A stretch of 25,395 nt of DNA from an uncultured Sphingomonas sp. (GCA_946482655.1 CAMLSA010000044.1:1-25395); one strand, 5' to 3'. Positions 1 to 7,541 are shown, counted from the first letter of the stretch. Numbers and translations: made by a program. The notes: a model not told the origin generated them from the sequence alone.

Positions 1-315
1 GACGGCCTCGCCCTCTCCTCGCGCAACGCCTATCTCAGCCCCGACGAGCGCCTCGCGGCGCGCGCCCTCCCCCGCGCGCTCGGCGATGCCAAGGCGGCGA
101 TCGAACGCGGCGGCGACGTCGGCGCGGCGCTGGCGGCGGCGGCTACGCGACTGGCCGAAGCCGGATTCGAATCGGTGGACTATATCGCGTTGGTCGACGC
201 CACCACGCTCGAGCCGATCGAGCGGCCCGAGGGCCCGGCCCGGCTGCTGGTCGCGGCGAAGTTGGGACGGACGCGGCTGATCGACAATCTGGCGGTGGGT
301 GCGTCGCGGATTTAA
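1..315 (+). CDS. panC: Pantothenate synthetase, C-terminal part (5' end outside window)
   Basis: PanC joins pantoate and beta-alanine with ATP to make pantothenate, the precursor of coenzyme A, in the cytoplasm. The frame is open from base 1 and ends in TAA at 313-315, giving the last 104 residues. It begins with the family motif DGLALSSRN, which belongs to the nucleotide-binding region of PanC, followed by the YLSPDER stretch. Near the end it has the LLVAAKLGRTRLIDN pattern typical of the PanC C-terminus. The protein is normally about 280 residues, so roughly the first 60 percent is missing because of the window edge, not because of a break in the gene. The start and operon context cannot be judged. 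Confidence 0.96.
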   Translation, partial: DGLALSSRNAYLSPDERLAARALPRALGDAKAAIERGGDVGAALAAAATRLAEAGFESVDYIALVDATTLEPIERPEGPARLLVAAKLGRTRLIDNLAVGASRI

Positions 316-407
316 AGACGTCCCCACCGCGCCGTTAACCCTGTCGGGGACGGCGGCGGTCGACCAGCGGAGAACCGCCAGAACTCCCCGGATGAGCGGA
401 GCGAGAC

Positions 408-704
408 ATGGTTCACAGCCTCAAGTCGCAGCAGTTCCTGACCGAAGCCCGCCTTCGCGACGCGATGGCGGGGGACATCGACGCCTGCTTCGAGCTCGGC
501 GTCTCCTTTTCGGCCGGGGCCGATGGCTGCCCGCTCGATCTGATCGCCGCGCACAAATGGTTCAACATCGCGGCGTTGGGCGGAAATCTCCGCGCAATGG
601 AATGTCGCGCCGAGATCGCCGAGGACATGACGGCGCGCGAGATCATCGAAGCGCAGCGCCAGGCCCGGGCGATGCTGGGTTTCGGGAATCGCCTCGCCGC
701 CTGA
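408..704 (+). CDS. Small Sel1-repeat-like protein
   Basis: A 98-residue protein of unknown role. Residues about 20-60 look like one to one and a half Sel1/TPR-like helical repeats: ACFELGVSF, then a cysteine and proline-containing turn, then AAHKWFNIAALGGN, which is the classic Sel1 'A-x-KW-x-x-x-A-A-x-G' signature. Such repeats usually mediate protein-protein contacts. No signal peptide is seen. The start ATG at 408 has a purine-rich GGAG about 8 bases upstream. It lies 92 bp after panC on the same strand and is convergent with the FemAB/GNAT-like gene, whose stop is 19 bp away. Repeat identity is fairly clear; function is not. Confidence 0.8.
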   Translation: MVHSLKSQQFLTEARLRDAMAGDIDACFELGVSFSAGADGCPLDLIAAHKWFNIAALGGNLRAMECRAEIAEDMTAREIIEAQRQARAMLGFGNRLAA

Positions 705-723
705 GCCTTCGCCCGGGTGACGA

Positions 724-1860
724 TCATCCGCCTTTCCTGAACGGCGTATATTCCGTGAGATCCTCGATGTCATGCGCGATCGCCCGGCGTTCGCGAGCGA
801 GATAGTCGGCCACCGCGTCCCGAAAGCCCTTGTTCGGGATATAATGCGCCGACCAGGTCGCCACCGGTTCATAGCCGCGCGCGAGCTTGTGCTCGCCCTG
901 CGCGCCCGCCTCGACCCGCTGCAGGCCGCGTTCGATCGCGGCGTCGATCGCCTGATAATAGCATAGTTCGAAATGGAGGAAGGGAACGTCCTCGATCGCG
1001 CCCCAGTTGCGGCCGTAGAGCGCGTCGGCGCCGATCAGGTTGAGTGCGCCGGCGATCGGTGTTCCGTTGCGTAGCGCCTGGATCAGCAGCACCCGGTCCG
1101 CCATGCGCCGTCCGAGCAGGGTGAAGAAGGCGCGGGTCAGGTAGGGCCGGCCCCATTTGCGCGCGCTGGTGTCCTGATAGAAGCGCCAGAAGGCGTCCCA
1201 ATGATGTTCCTGGATCGCGTCGCCCGTGAGGTGGACGATCTCCAGCCCGGCGACCGCCGCGGCGCGCTCCTTGCGGATCGCCTTCCGCTTGCGCGAGGCG
1301 AGCTGATCCAGAAAGTCATCGAAACTCGCATAGCCCCGGTTGCTCCAGTGGAACTGCCGGTCAGCACGGATCAGCCAGCCGGCCTTCTCGAACAGCGGCA
1401 CCTGCGCGGGCTCGATGAAGGTGGCATGCGCCGAGGAAAGATCGTTGTCGCGCACCACCATCTCGGCGGCGGCGATCAGCGGCGCGGCAAGATCACGATC
1501 GCGCAGCAGCAGCCGGGGACCGGGCACGGGGCTGAACGGCGAGGCGATCTGGAGCTTGGGATAATACCGCCCGCCGGCGCGGTGCCAAGCGTCGGCCCAG
1601 CCGTGATCAAACACATATTCGCCTTGGCTGTGACTCTTGGCATAGGCCGGCAGGATGGCGGCGGGGCGGCCGTCCGGCCCATCGATCGCGAGCGGCGCGG
1701 GTTGCCAGCCGGTGCGGGAGATCGCGCTGCCGGACTCCTCGAGGGCGGAAAGGAAATCGTGGGAGACGAAAGGGTTGGCCTTGCCGGCGCAGGCATCCCA
1801 TTCCTCCTTCGTGAAGCTTGCGACCCCCTCCCTCATCCGGGCGGTTGCCTCAGTCACCAT
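724..1860 (-). CDS. FemAB/GNAT-like acyltransferase (DUF482 type)
   Basis: A 378-residue protein that looks like the GNAT-fold family formerly called DUF482, often annotated as 'peptidoglycan biosynthesis/recognition' because of a distant FemAB likeness. Supporting motifs are the SRKRKAIRKER stretch, the HWDAFWRFYQDT segment, a GALNLIGADALYGRNWG core and the FELCYYQAIDAAIERGL helix near the C-terminal third. Substrate is unknown. ATG at 1858-1860 is chosen because it overlaps the stop of the upstream GDPD-like gene by 7 bases (ATGGTGA), a usual sign of translational coupling. The open frame extends further upstream but only inside the GDPD gene. It is the last gene of the leftward operon beginning at the DUF3572 gene. 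Confidence 0.85.
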   Translation of the reverse strand: MVTEATARMREGVASFTKEEWDACAGKANPFVSHDFLSALEESGSAISRTGWQPAPLAIDGPDGRPAAILPAYAKSHSQGEYVFDHGWADAWHRAGGRYYPKLQIASPFSPVPGPRLLLRDRDLAAPLIAAAEMVVRDNDLSSAHATFIEPAQVPLFEKAGWLIRADRQFHWSNRGYASFDDFLDQLASRKRKAIRKERAAAVAGLEIVHLTGDAIQEHHWDAFWRFYQDTSARKWGRPYLTRAFFTLLGRRMADRVLLIQALRNGTPIAGALNLIGADALYGRNWGAIEDVPFLHFELCYYQAIDAAIERGLQRVEAGAQGEHKLARGYEPVATWSAHYIPNKGFRDAVADYLARERRAIAHDIEDLTEYTPFRKGG

Positions 1861-2615
1861 CCCGGCGCCTCGAAGATGATCTGATCGGCGCATTCGGCGG
1901 CGACGGCCTGCTGCTCCGCCGAGCTCACCGTCCAGGCGAGGACCGGAATGCCGCGCCCGCGCTGGCGCAGGGCGAAGCGGTTGGGCAGGTCGGCAATGTC
2001 GAAGGCGAGGAATTCGGGCCGCGCGCGCCACAGCGCCTGAACCTTTTCGGCGGTCTCTTCCTTGGCATAGACGCTGCCGTCCGACAGCATCAGGCCGCGG
2101 GTGATGCGCTCGCCATGGGAGGCGAACCAGCGCGAGACCTCCCCGTGGAGCGACATCACCGCCGCCTCCCCGCGATAGCCCTCGATCGCATGGCGCACCG
2201 CGACACAGAGCTGCGAGACATGACCCTCGATCGCCTTGAGCTCGACCAGCACCGGGGTCCGCCCGGCGACGATCCCCAATAGCTCGTCGAGCTTGGGAAG
2301 GGTCTCGCCGGAGCCTTTGAGCCGGATCTGCGAAAGCTGCTTGCTCGCGAAGTGGCGGACCTGGCCGGAACTTTCGGTCAACCGGTCGAGGGTCGCGTCC
2401 GCGATGACATAGGCCAGCCCGTCGAGACTGAACTGGACGTCGATCTTGACGCCATAGCCGTGCGATACCGCCGCCTCCACCGCGGCGCGGCTGTTCTCGA
2501 CATGGCGGCTGCCGTGCAGGCCGCGATTGGCGAAGGGCGTGCGGGTGAGAAAGCCGACGCGCTTCGCATCGGGTACGGGGAAGCGGAAGCGGTCAAAGAG
2601 GCCGAACAGCGACAA
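1854..2615 (-). CDS. GDPD-like protein with degenerate active site
   Basis: The fold family is glycerophosphodiester phosphodiesterase (TIM barrel), which normally cleaves glycerophosphodiesters to glycerol-3-phosphate. Length (253 residues) and many landmarks fit: FANRGLHG near residue 30, VEN at 39-41, IDVQ at 58-61, LDRLT at 76-80, LVELK with E125 and K127, and AWTVSS near the end. However, the catalytic histidine of the HRG motif is Asn30, the metal-binding Glu of E-x-D is Lys57, and the second histidine of the HD motif is Ala72. The frame is otherwise intact, so this is probably a pseudoenzyme or one with changed chemistry. The start is uncertain: TTG at 2615 has GGAG about 10 bases upstream and gives a 23-base overlap with the RidA gene. 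No ATG lies in a suitable place. Confidence 0.82.
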   Translation of the reverse strand: MSLFGLFDRFRFPVPDAKRVGFLTRTPFANRGLHGSRHVENSRAAVEAAVSHGYGVKIDVQFSLDGLAYVIADATLDRLTESSGQVRHFASKQLSQIRLKGSGETLPKLDELLGIVAGRTPVLVELKAIEGHVSQLCVAVRHAIEGYRGEAAVMSLHGEVSRWFASHGERITRGLMLSDGSVYAKEETAEKVQALWRARPEFLAFDIADLPNRFALRQRGRGIPVLAWTVSSAEQQAVAAECADQIIFEAPGW

Positions 2616-3060
2616 TGGCGTCGATCTCCACCGCCGCGCCGAGCGGCAATACCGGTACCCCGACCGCGCTGCGGGCATGGCGGCCGGCCTCGCCGAACAC
2701 CGCCTGCATCAGTTCGGACGCGCCATTGGCGACCTTGGGCTGATCGGTGAAATCGGCGGTCGAGGCGATGAAGGCACCGAGCTTGACGATCCTCTCGACC
2801 CGCGCGAGCTCACCGCCGAGCGCCGCCTTGATCTGCGCGATCAGCATGATTCCGCAGCGCTTCGCGGCCTCCGCGCCCTGCGCCAGATCGACATTCTCGC
2901 CGAGCCGGCCGGTGACGATCGTGCCGTCCTCGCGGAAGGGGAGTTGTCCCGAGACATGGAGGAGCCCGTTCGCCTCGACCGCCGGCACATAGGCGGCGAC
3001 CGGAGCGGCGGGAGCCGGCAGGGTGATGCCCAGTTCGGACAGGCGCGCTTCGATGGTCAT
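2593..3060 (-). CDS. RidA/YjgF family protein
   Basis: RidA-family proteins are small trimeric enzymes. The best-known members hydrolyse reactive enamine/imine intermediates released by PLP enzymes. This 155-residue protein has the family's landmarks: a YVPAVEANGLLHVSGQLPF N-terminal hairpin, GRLGENVDLAQGAEAAKRC, a central VERIVKLGAFIAS strand, and the C-terminal RSAVGVPVLPLGAAVEIDAIV, which contains the arginine expected to bind the substrate carboxylate. It matches the longer about 150-residue subgroup with an N-terminal extension, not the archetypal 128-residue RidA. The exact subgroup and substrate cannot be given. ATG is at 3058-3060. The gene lies 32 bases downstream of the HAD gene and overlaps the GDPD-like gene. 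Confidence 0.92.
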   Translation of the reverse strand: MTIEARLSELGITLPAPAAPVAAYVPAVEANGLLHVSGQLPFREDGTIVTGRLGENVDLAQGAEAAKRCGIMLIAQIKAALGGELARVERIVKLGAFIASTADFTDQPKVANGASELMQAVFGEAGRHARSAVGVPVLPLGAAVEIDAIVAVRPL

Positions 3061-3092
3061 GGGCGCCTTCTTTCCCGTTACGCTTCCGAGCG

Positions 3093-3710
3093 TCAAGCCA
3101 CCTCGGCGAAGCGGGCGATGATCCACGGGAGCGCCTCGGCCCAATCGTCGATCCGGGCGTGCGCGTGGGGCGCCTTGGGACGATGCATCGCGACGCGCGG
3201 CTCGGCGACCATGTGGAGCCGCCAGACGCCGGGGGCATGCTGTGCGACCGAGTGATGATGATGCTCGAGATCGTCGACGAATACCGTCGCGCTCGGCTGA
3301 TATTCGGTGACCAGATCGGCGACCGGCCGGCCCTTTCCGCCCTGGTTGCACTGGACGCGGTGGCGGATGTCGACTGCCGCGAGCTGGGCGACGCGGCCGG
3401 AATGGAACTCGTCGGTCAGGTTGGTGAGCACCACGATGTCGGCGAGCTCGCCGATCGTCGCCAACGCCTGGCGCGCGTGCGGCACCAGTGTCTGGCGGTG
3501 CATCTCGGTGGTGAAGAAATTGTCGAGCAGCGGCCAGATATGCTCGGTCTCCACTAGGCTGTTGTTGGCGCGGCGGGTAAGCGCGTTGCCGAAATCGGCC
3601 TCTTCCATAGCGAAATCGATCGCATGCGCCTCGTCGAGCCACCGGCCGAACGGCCCGGCCATGTGGAGCAGCACCTCGTCGCAATCAGTGATCAGCAGCG
3701 GACGCTTCAT
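3093..3710 (-). CDS. HAD superfamily hydrolase
   Basis: A 205-residue haloacid dehalogenase-type phosphatase of unknown substrate. Motif I is DCDEV (Asp9 nucleophile, Asp11 acid/base), motif II is the VLTNL segment, the lysine of motif III is probably in the GGKGRP stretch, and motif IV is VFVDDLEHHHHS with paired acidic residues for Mg2+. All catalytic motifs are present. The histidine run after motif IV is unusual-looking but may be a lineage feature. ATG at 3708-3710 overlaps the TGA of the DUF3572 gene (ATGA), indicating co-translation. It belongs to the leftward operon DUF3572 - HAD - RidA - GDPD-like - FemAB-like. Confidence 0.9.
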   Translation of the reverse strand: MKRPLLITDCDEVLLHMAGPFGRWLDEAHAIDFAMEEADFGNALTRRANNSLVETEHIWPLLDNFFTTEMHRQTLVPHARQALATIGELADIVVLTNLTDEFHSGRVAQLAAVDIRHRVQCNQGGKGRPVADLVTEYQPSATVFVDDLEHHHHSVAQHAPGVWRLHMVAEPRVAMHRPKAPHAHARIDDWAEALPWIIARFAEVA

Positions 3711-4003
3711 GCCCGCAGCCCGTCTCGCGCGCGGATCAGATCCGCCGGGCCGATGCCGATCGCCGCGGCGCAGGCGACCAGATCGGGTTCATGGCCAGCG
3801 AGGAAATCGAGCAGGGCGGCAAGGATCGCGCGATTGCCGGCGCCGGCGCGCAGATCCTCGGCGGTCAGCCCGGTCAGATCCAGCAGGCGCCGGGCGCGGG
3901 CGGGATCCTCGAGCGTCCAGGCGAGCGCCGTGAGCCCGGTCACCACTTCATCCTGTTCGCTACTGTACCGTAGATTCGCGGGGTTGGACTTGAACGAGGG
4001 CAT
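3707..4003 (-). CDS. DUF3572 family protein
   Basis: A small helical protein of unknown function found in alphaproteobacteria. The signature is visible: LTALAWTLEDPARARRLLDLTGL, then LRAGAGNRAILAALLDFLAGHEPDLVACAAA (both given here only as recognisable family stretches). It is 98 residues from the ATG at 4001-4003. An alternative GTG start at 3944-3946, preceded by AGGA, would remove about 19 poorly conserved residues and widen the divergent promoter region facing divK from 35 to 92 bases. It is the first gene of the five-gene leftward operon and its stop overlaps the HAD start by 4 bases. DUF3572 genes next to divK are, to my knowledge, recurrent in this group. Confidence 0.85.
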   Translation of the reverse strand: MPSFKSNPANLRYSSEQDEVVTGLTALAWTLEDPARARRLLDLTGLTAEDLRAGAGNRAILAALLDFLAGHEPDLVACAAAIGIGPADLIRARDGLRA

Positions 4004-4038
4004 GGCTTAGGCTCGAAAGTCTAGCAGGTGGTGTAGCC

Positions 4039-4434
4039 GTGGCGAAAAAAGTCCTGATTGTCGAGGATAATGAGCTGAACCTGCGGCTGTTCCGCGATCT
4101 GCTCGAGGCGCATGGCGCCGAAGTCCGCACCATAAGGGATGCACGCGAGGCGCTCGAGGCGATGCGCGGCTTCCTGCCGCAGCTCGTCGTCATGGATATC
4201 CAGCTCCCCCACATCAGCGGCGTCGAGCTGATCAAGCTGATGAAAGCCGATCCGGCGCTCGATTCGGTGCCGGTCATGGCGGTCACCGCCTATGCCGGGA
4301 AAGGCGACGAAGGCCGCGTTCGCCAGGCCGGGGCTGACGCCTATGTTTCCAAGCCGATCTCGGTCAGCCGGTTCGTCTCGGCGGTCGAGGGACTGGCGGG
4401 TCCGCTGGGGGAGGGGTTCAAGAGAGCGGGGTAG
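4039..4434 (+). CDS. divK: Single-domain response regulator, DivK type
   Basis: A 131-residue stand-alone receiver domain. In Caulobacter DivK is phosphorylated by DivJ and dephosphorylated by PleC, and controls the DivL-CckA-CtrA cell cycle pathway. The sequence shows the acidic pocket VEDN (Glu9, Asp10), phosphoacceptor Asp53 in VVMDIQLP, the switch Thr83 in VTAYAG, and Lys105 in VSKPIS. Numbering and wording of these motifs agree with DivK, and there is no output domain. The start is GTG at 4039 with AGGTGG about 8 bases upstream. It is divergent from the DUF3572 gene and seems monocistronic. The last about ten residues after the receiver fold are less conserved. Confidence 0.92.
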   Translation: MAKKVLIVEDNELNLRLFRDLLEAHGAEVRTIRDAREALEAMRGFLPQLVVMDIQLPHISGVELIKLMKADPALDSVPVMAVTAYAGKGDEGRVRQAGADAYVSKPISVSRFVSAVEGLAGPLGEGFKRAG

Positions 4435-4444
4435 CCGCCCATGG

Positions 4445-4503
4445 GTGTGAACCCCGGCGCCCTGAGGGCCAAACCAACCGCTCGGCCGGCACCAGGGTCA
4501 CAC
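4445..4503. other. Imperfect long stem-loop between divK and rpmG
   Basis: GTGTGA at 4445-4450 pairs with TCACAC at 4498-4503, CCC at 4452-4454 with GGG at 4495-4497, and inner GG and GCC blocks with matching bases at 4488-4493. This gives about 14 pairs with small mismatches around a 26-base loop. No T-run follows on either strand, so it is not a clear intrinsic terminator. It may be a 3' processing or termination structure of divK, or chance GC-rich pairing. Confidence 0.4.
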
Positions 4504-4509
4504 GCAAAC

Positions 4510-4535
4510 ACAAACGCCCGCCGGTGGGGCGGGCG
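4510..4535 (-). terminator. Rho-independent terminator of rpmG
   Basis: On the minus strand, 33 bases after the rpmG stop, an 8-bp perfect GC stem (4528-4535 with 4515-4522, five-base loop) is followed by a T-rich tract (TTTGTGTTTG). This is a plausible intrinsic terminator for rpmG. Confidence 0.75.
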
Positions 4536-4567
4536 CTGAAGCAGGCTGCACATACGGCCGGCCAAAC

Positions 4568-4735
4568 TTACTTGATCTTGGCTTCCTTGAACTCGACATG
4601 CTTGCGCACGACCGGGTCGTACTTGCGGAAGCTCAGCTTCTCGGTCTGGGTGCGGGGGTTCTTCTTGGTGACATAGAAGAAACCGGTGTCAGCCGAGCTG
4701 ACGAGCTTGATCTTCACGGTGGTCGGCTTGGCCAT
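4568..4735 (-). CDS. rpmG: 50S ribosomal protein L33
   Basis: A 55-residue basic protein of the large ribosomal subunit, located near the E site. The sequence begins [14 protein letters not shown], contains the [10 protein letters not shown] motif, and ends with the [17 protein letters not shown] pattern that defines bacterial L33. It has no CxxC pairs, so it is the zinc-free (C-minus) form. The ATG is at 4733-4735; an AAGG lies about 10 bases upstream. It is monocistronic, with a probable promoter at 4802-4830, a terminator-like hairpin in the leader at 4768-4788, and a terminator downstream. Confidence 0.97.
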   Translation of the reverse strand: MAKPTTVKIKLVSSADTGFFYVTKKNPRTQTEKLSFRKYDPVVRKHVEFKEAKIK

Positions 4736-4758
4736 GACCCGAAACCCTTATCGATATC

Positions 4759-4788
4759 AAAAAATAAAGCGGCGTTCGTGCCGCCGCT
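4759..4788 (-). terminator. Terminator-like hairpin in the rpmG leader (possible attenuator)
   Basis: Minus strand: AGCGGCG (4788-4782) pairs perfectly with CGCCGCT (4774-4768) over a seven-base loop and is followed directly by TTATTTTTT, a classic intrinsic terminator layout. It lies between the predicted rpmG promoter and the rpmG start codon. No minus-strand gene upstream needs a terminator, since the next gene rightward is on the plus strand. It may therefore attenuate rpmG or end a very short leader RNA. Confidence 0.6.
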
Positions 4789-4801
4789 GTCCGGATGGGG
4801 C

Positions 4802-4830
4802 CCTTAGCGGTCGGAGGGCGAAAGAGTCAA
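4802..4830 (-). promoter_or_regulatory. Predicted sigma70-type promoter of rpmG
   Basis: On the minus strand a TTGACT (-35, 4830-4825) is followed after exactly 17 bases by CTAAGG (4807-4802). The -35 is near consensus; the -10 is weak by E. coli standards but resembles GC-rich alphaproteobacterial promoters. Predicted transcription starts near 4795, giving a leader of about 60 bases for rpmG. Confidence 0.5.
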
Positions 4831-5011
4831 GCCGAACCGGCATCGGGCCGACGGTGGGTGGCGAACGTTAGCGAGCCGGCTTGATCGTCCCGTGGAACTC
4901 CGCCAGAGGCATCGAGCCGCTGGCTACGTCGCCCATCCCCGCACACCTCCTTTCCAGCGAGGGAAGAAACCGGGCGCGGAGGGCGTCTGCATCTTCCTCG
5001 CCGAGAGCCCC

Positions 5012-5581
5012 ATGGACGTCCTCCTCTCCTCCACCCTGCTCGTCGCCTTTGCCGAGATCGGCGACAAGACGATGCTGCTCGCCATCATCCTCGCGGCGCG
5101 GTTTCGCGCGCCTTGGCCGATCATCGCGGGAATCTTCGCCGCAACGATCGTCAACCATGCGCTGGCCGCCTGGGCGGGCGCGGCAATCTCGGGGCTGCTC
5201 GACGGCTGGTGGTTCCGCCTCGCGGTGGCGCTCGGCTTTCTCGTCATGGCGGCATGGGTGCTGGTGCCCGACACGCTTGACGAGGACGGGCAGGAGGACA
5301 GGCCCGCGCGCTACGGCGTGTTCCTGACCACCACCGCCGCCTTCTTCCTGGCCGAGATGGGCGACAAGACCCAGATCGCCACGGTGGCGCTCGGCGCGCG
5401 CTATCACGCGGTCGATCTGGTCGCGATCGGCACCACGCTCGGCATGATGATCGCCAATGTGCCGGCGGTGTTCCTTGGCGACCGGATCACCCGCCTGATT
5501 CCCTTGCGGAGCATGCGGGTAGCGGCGGCAATCATCTTCGCCCTCCTCGGCGCGCTGGCGATCAGGGAATTGTTAGGCTAA
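5012..5581 (+). CDS. GDT1/TMEM165 (UPF0016) family cation transporter
   Basis: A 189-residue inner membrane protein with about six hydrophobic helices arranged as two homologous halves. Each half carries the hallmark E-x-G-D-K-T motif: AEIGDKT near residue 15 and AEMGDKT near 115. The motifs are separated by a hydrophilic acidic linker (DTLDEDGQED) typical of the family. Characterised relatives export Mn2+ or exchange Ca2+/Mn2+ with protons, so a role in manganese homeostasis is likely but inferred. The ATG at 5012 is chosen because it starts the first conserved helix; the open frame runs further upstream without family similarity. I looked for a yybP-ykoY manganese riboswitch upstream and saw no convincing one. 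It lies 12 bases before hisG and may be co-transcribed. Confidence 0.92.
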   Translation: MDVLLSSTLLVAFAEIGDKTMLLAIILAARFRAPWPIIAGIFAATIVNHALAAWAGAAISGLLDGWWFRLAVALGFLVMAAWVLVPDTLDEDGQEDRPARYGVFLTTTAAFFLAEMGDKTQIATVALGARYHAVDLVAIGTTLGMMIANVPAVFLGDRITRLIPLRSMRVAAAIIFALLGALAIRELLG

Positions 5582-5593
5582 GGCGCCCGCCCA

Positions 5594-6268
5594 ATGACCG
5601 AGCAGATCATCATCGCCGTTCCCAAGGGGCGTATCCTCAAGGAGGTGCTGCCGCTGTTCGCCGCGCAGGGCATCATCCCGGAGCCGGCGTTCGGCGACGA
5701 GGACAGCCGTCTGCTGCGCTTCGCCACCAACCGCGCCGATATCGGCCTGATCCGGGTGCGCGCCTTCGACGTCGCGACCTTCGTGGCGCATGGCGCGGCG
5801 CAGCTCGGCATCGTCGGCTCCGACGTGCTGATGGAGTTCGACTATTCGGAGCTCTACGCGCCCGTAGACCTCGACATCGGTCATTGCCGGATCTCGGTCG
5901 CCGAGCCTGCCGCGATGGCGGCGAAGGACGATCCGCGCGAGTGGAGCCATGTCCGCGTCGCCACGAAATATCCCAACATCACCCGCCGCCATTTCGAGGC
6001 CCGCGGGGTGCAGGCCGAATGCGTCAAGCTCAACGGCGCGATGGAGATCGCGCCGGTGCTGGGCCTGTCCAGCCGCATCGTCGACCTGGTCTCGACGGGG
6101 CGGACGCTCAGGGACAACGGCCTCGCCGAGGTCGAGAAGATCGCCGACATCTCATCGCGGCTGATCGTCAACCGCGCCGCCTTCAAGACCCGTGCGGACG
6201 AGATCGTGCCGCTGGTCGAAGGGTTCCGCCGCGCGGTGGGGGGGCGTCATGCCGCTTCGGCTCGATAG
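5594..6268 (+). CDS. hisG: ATP phosphoribosyltransferase, short form
   Basis: First enzyme of histidine synthesis, joining ATP and PRPP to phosphoribosyl-ATP. At 224 residues it is the short form (HisGS), lacking the C-terminal regulatory ACT-like domain. The short form works as a complex with the HisZ subunit, which should be encoded elsewhere. Clear motifs are the N-terminal [15 protein letters not shown], a central [12 protein letters not shown], the [12 protein letters not shown] stretch and the PRPP-binding [13 protein letters not shown] near the C-terminus. The start ATG at 5594 has no strong Shine-Dalgarno sequence, suggesting coupling to the upstream transporter gene. The 3' end overlaps hisD by 20 bases. 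Confidence 0.97.
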   Translation: MTEQIIIAVPKGRILKEVLPLFAAQGIIPEPAFGDEDSRLLRFATNRADIGLIRVRAFDVATFVAHGAAQLGIVGSDVLMEFDYSELYAPVDLDIGHCRISVAEPAAMAAKDDPREWSHVRVATKYPNITRRHFEARGVQAECVKLNGAMEIAPVLGLSSRIVDLVSTGRTLRDNGLAEVEKIADISSRLIVNRAAFKTRADEIVPLVEGFRRAVGGRHAASAR

Positions 6269-7541
6269 CCGCGATCCCGGATTCGCCGCCGCCTTCACGG
6301 CCCTCGTCGAGGGCCGCCGGGAGGCCGACGAAGACGTATCGCGCGACGTGAGCGCGATCATCGCCGCGGTGCGTGCGCGGGGCGACGCGGCGGTTGCCGA
6401 CTATACGAAGCGCTTTGACCGTCATGATCCCGATGTCTCCGGCTGGCGGATCGAACGAGGCAGCTGCGACAAGGCGCTCGCGGACCTCGATCGGGCGCTG
6501 CGGGAGGCGCTCGAGCTCGCGGCGGAGCGGATCCGCTCTTATCATGCCGAACAGCGCCCGGCCGACAGCGTGCGCACCGACGCCGCCGGCGTGCGGACGG
6601 GCGCGCGCTGGGGAGCGGTCGAGGCGGCCGGGCTCTATGTGCCCGGCGGTCGCGCGGCCTATCCCTCATCGGTTCTGATGAACGCGATCCCTGCCAAGGT
6701 CGCCGGTGTCGACCGGCTGGTGATGGTGACGCCGACTCCCGACGGATTGGTCAATCCGCTCGTCCTCGCCGCGGCGGCGCTCGCGGGCGTCGACGAGGTC
6801 TGGCGGGTAGGCGGGGCGCAGGCGATCGCCGCGCTCGCCTATGGCACCAGGCAGATCAGGCCGGTGGACGTGATCGTCGGGCCGGGCAACGCCTGGGTCG
6901 CCGAGGCCAAGCGCCAGCTCTACGGCGTGGTCGGCATCGACATGGTGGCGGGTCCCTCGGAAATCGTCGTCGTCGCCGACGCGGACAATGAGCCGGCCTG
7001 GATCGCCGCCGACCTGCTCAGCCAGGCCGAGCATGATCCGACCAGCCAGTCGATCCTGATCACCGACGACGACGCCTTCGCCGATGCGGTCGAACGCGAA
7101 GTCGAGGCGCAGCTCGGCCGGCTCCGGACCGGGGCGACCGCGCGCGCGAGCTGGGCCGGCAATGGCGCGATCATCCTGGTCGCCAGCCTTGACGAGGTGC
7201 CGGCCCTGTCGGACCGGCTGGCCCCCGAGCATCTCGAGCTGGCGGTGGCCGATCCGCGCGGCTTGTTCGACCGGATACGCCATGCCGGCTCGGTCTTCCT
7301 CGGCCGCCATGCGCCCGAGGCAGTCGGCGATTATGTCGCCGGGCCGAACCATGTATTGCCGACCGGACGCCGGGCGCGCTTCGCCTCGGGCCTGTCGGTG
7401 CTTGACTTCATGAAGCGCACCAGCTTCATCGAGCTCGATGCGGCGGCGATCGCCGCGATCGGGCCGGCCGCGGTGGCGCTGGCAAATGCGGAGGGGCTGC
7501 CCGCGCATGCGGCGTCGGTCGCCGCCCGATTGGAACGATAA
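6249..7541 (+). CDS. hisD: Histidinol dehydrogenase
   Basis: Catalyses the last two steps of histidine synthesis, oxidising L-histidinol to L-histidine with two NAD+, in a zinc-dependent reaction. The 430-residue length is normal. Family motifs are [27 protein letters not shown], the signature [18 protein letters not shown] followed by [10 protein letters not shown], the zinc and catalytic region [13 protein letters not shown], the catalytic pair in LAPEHLEL, and [13 protein letters not shown] at 6249 has a run of G's just upstream as ribosome binding site and starts inside the end of hisG, so the genes are translationally coupled. The stop codon directly abuts the nusB start. Confidence 0.98.
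   Translation: MPLRLDSRDPGFAAAFTALVEGRREADEDVSRDVSAIIAAVRARGDAAVADYTKRFDRHDPDVSGWRIERGSCDKALADLDRALREALELAAERIRSYHAEQRPADSVRTDAAGVRTGARWGAVEAAGLYVPGGRAAYPSSVLMNAIPAKVAGVDRLVMVTPTPDGLVNPLVLAAAALAGVDEVWRVGGAQAIAALAYGTRQIRPVDVIVGPGNAWVAEAKRQLYGVVGIDMVAGPSEIVVVADADNEPAWIAADLLSQAEHDPTSQSILITDDDAFADAVEREVEAQLGRLRTGATARASWAGNGAIILVASLDEVPALSDRLAPEHLELAVADPRGLFDRIRHAGSVFLGRHAPEAVGDYVAGPNHVLPTGRRARFASGLSVLDFMKRTSFIELDAAAIAAIGPAAVALANAEGLPAHAASVAARLER

Noticed and set aside
319..352. CGTCCCC/GGGGACG inverted repeat between panC and the Sel1-like gene
   Set aside because: Seven pairs around a 20-base loop with no T-run; may be chance in GC-rich DNA.
4860..5011. yybP-ykoY manganese riboswitch before the GDT1-family gene
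   Set aside because: Expected for Mn exporters in some alphaproteobacteria, but the conserved core sequences of the aptamer could not be found by eye.
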